The notes below the pieces were generated by a model. The model saw only the letters and a program-made list of their open reading frames with translations. It was not told the origin of the DNA and did no database searches. From Hippopus hippopus (taxonomy: Eukaryota; Mollusca; Bivalvia; Cardiida; Cardiidae), in assembly GCA_946811185.2 (NCBI GenBank), contig OX328099.1, forward strand, positions 67,522,714 through 67,586,713: a DNA stretch of 64,000 bases. Reading direction: 5' to 3'. Position 1 is the stretch's first letter, and every line of letters begins with the position of its first letter. Made by a program: the position numbers and the translations under genes. Shown here piece by piece: positions 62,862 through 64,000 of this stretch.

Positions 62862-62885
62862 GTAACAGGAAATATTTGTAAATGT

Positions 62886-63104
62886 TTTACTTTTTCCATG
62901 AACCTAAGGAAGGTAGCTTTTGAAAACATTGTGGGAAAAGGAGAAAATGCTGGTAACCAGCATAATCAGCATTTTATCTTTTTCTATCATTGTTTTGTTT
63001 CCTTCCACAGAAACATATTGTCATTCTGCACACATTTAAATTGTCGTCTGCAAATGCTTTGAATTTGGATGAGTCTGAAATTTTGTCATGTGGAAAAAGG
63101 TTAA
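62886..63104 (+). mobile_element. Family A MITE after SPEF2 exon 30
   Basis: Left end degraded; AATCAGC inserted after the centre; TTAA 63101-63104 shared with the next. Confidence 0.75.
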
Positions 63105-63328
63105 ATCTTTATCAAACAAAAAATTATGGATATGTCCAAATTGAAAGCATTTGCAGACAACAAAATAAATGTGACTCAAAATTTAAATTTGTTTTCTGAA
63201 GGGGAAGAAAACATTGTGGAAAAAGGAGAAAATACTGGTTGCCAGGATTTCTCCTTTTTCTACATTTTTTTTCAAAAACCTTTTTTCTCAGGGTCGTTGA
63301 AACTCGGGATTGTTTGGTAAAGGATTAA
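63101..63328 (-). mobile_element. Family A MITE, opposite to its left neighbour
   Basis: TTAA 63101-63104 and 63325-63328. Centre GCTGG changed to ACTGGTTGCCAGG. Confidence 0.8.
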
Positions 63329-63419
63329 ATAGTGCACATTTAGGTATCAAGAAAATGAATGATCAATTTCTGTTGTTTGTGATTAGTTTTTTATGAATTG
63401 CCATGGATCATTTAACGTC

Positions 63420-63618
63420 TTCAGGCAGAGCTCCAGGGGGAGAGATGGTATTCTAAATCCATTATTTCTCTTTCAAACCCTATGTTGTGGGTACTCATTA
63501 GAATTGTCTCAATGAGACGATTCTAATGAGTACCCATAACATAGGGTTTGGTGGAAAATAATTCATATTTTTAATTTTAAAATCAAAATCACTCCCTGTA
63601 TCTGGAGTTCTGTTCAGG
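63420..63618. mobile_element. Family F foldback MITE, 6-bp target duplication TTCAGG
   Basis: Element 63426-63612; TTCAGG flanks at 63420-63425 and 63613-63618. Same TIRs and hairpin as 36859-37050, in inverse orientation. Confidence 0.85.
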
Positions 63619-63711
63619 TATAAGTGCTACTTTACAACAGAATCTAATTACATGTAGTACAGTACTGTTTTACTAATTCACTCCTTGCTCTCTTCATGAC
63701 ACTTGCCCCAA

Positions 63712-63985
63712 GCCCCAGTATCGTAGTCAGTAGTGTACAGTACTTTAGACCAGTGGGTTGCTGGTTTTAATCCCCAGCTTGCCAATTTCTTTGAAAAGAT
63801 TGATGATTGTCATTGCTCTCTCACTGCTAACCATTGTTTTGACTGTGATCATGTAGGAAAGCAGTCAATGGCTTGCAAAGTACTGGTTAAAGGAAATTTC
63901 AGGAAAGCATGGATAGGTGCACTGGCCACTGTGATATATCTGAAATAATGTTAAAAACAACATTAAACTCCAAACAATCAGCCAT
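63712..63985 (+). mobile_element. tRNA-derived SINE, diverged
   Basis: Head CCCAGTATCGTAGTCAGTAG; GCTGGTTTTAATCCCC B-box-like; AAGCAGTCAATGGCTTGC; tail CTGAAATAATGTTAAAAAC and (CAAT). Confidence 0.65.
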
Positions 63986-64000
63986 GACTATTGGTGTTAA

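Noticed and set aside
1..64000. CRISPR-like array of regularly repeated palindromes
   Set aside because: The repeated palindromes are MITE copies of about 230 bp at irregular spacing, with terminal inverted repeats and TTAA sites, in a spliced eukaryotic genome.

Overview
The window is intron-rich, A+T-rich animal DNA, most likely from a bivalve mollusc. The evidence is tRNA-headed SINEs, dense short inverted-repeat elements with a core like GCCTGCGCAGTCCGCGCAGG, and metazoan genes with GT-AG introns. A heterodont (dreissenid- or Mya-like) clam or mussel is my best guess, from memory of similar repeats; I cannot confirm the species.

Three protein genes are visible. (1) Left edge, minus strand: the 5' end of RIOK1 (atypical RIO kinase of 40S subunit maturation). 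Three exons lie in the window and the kinase domain is beyond position 1. (2) 5729-11917, plus strand: a complete six-exon gene for a 226-residue HD-superfamily metal-dependent phosphohydrolase resembling the bacterial COG4339 family, all metal-ligand motifs intact. (3) 21881 to beyond the right edge, plus strand: SPEF2 (KPL2/CPC1), a ciliary central-apparatus protein with an N-terminal CH-like domain and a split, partly degenerate adenylate-kinase domain. Thirty exons (3,606 nt, 1,202 codons) join in one frame with GT-AG junctions and matching phases. The C-terminal part lies outside. A near-consensus RFX X-box sits about 87 bp before the SPEF2 start codon.

The rest is mostly small mobile elements. 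The commonest is a ~230-bp palindromic MITE (family A here), with TTAA target sites, CCCTTTACCA-type ends and a central hairpin of ~30-bp arms; I count about 60 copies or fragments. Others are family B (~250 bp, GAGCCATGCTCTG ends), two or more families with a GATCAGACTGCA-type palindrome (C and D), family E (long TIRs, sharing the GC-rich core with B), family F (6-bp TSDs), tRNA-derived SINEs (one with a perfect 12-bp TSD), a 1,079-bp TA-flanked TIR element in the RIOK1 first intron, and a 617-bp TIR element inside a family A copy. Between the HD gene and SPEF2 lie nested MITEs, a ~315-bp tandem duplication and a ~1.3-kb C/T-only tract. The three genes show no sign of working together. The nested insertions give a relative chronology of transposition.
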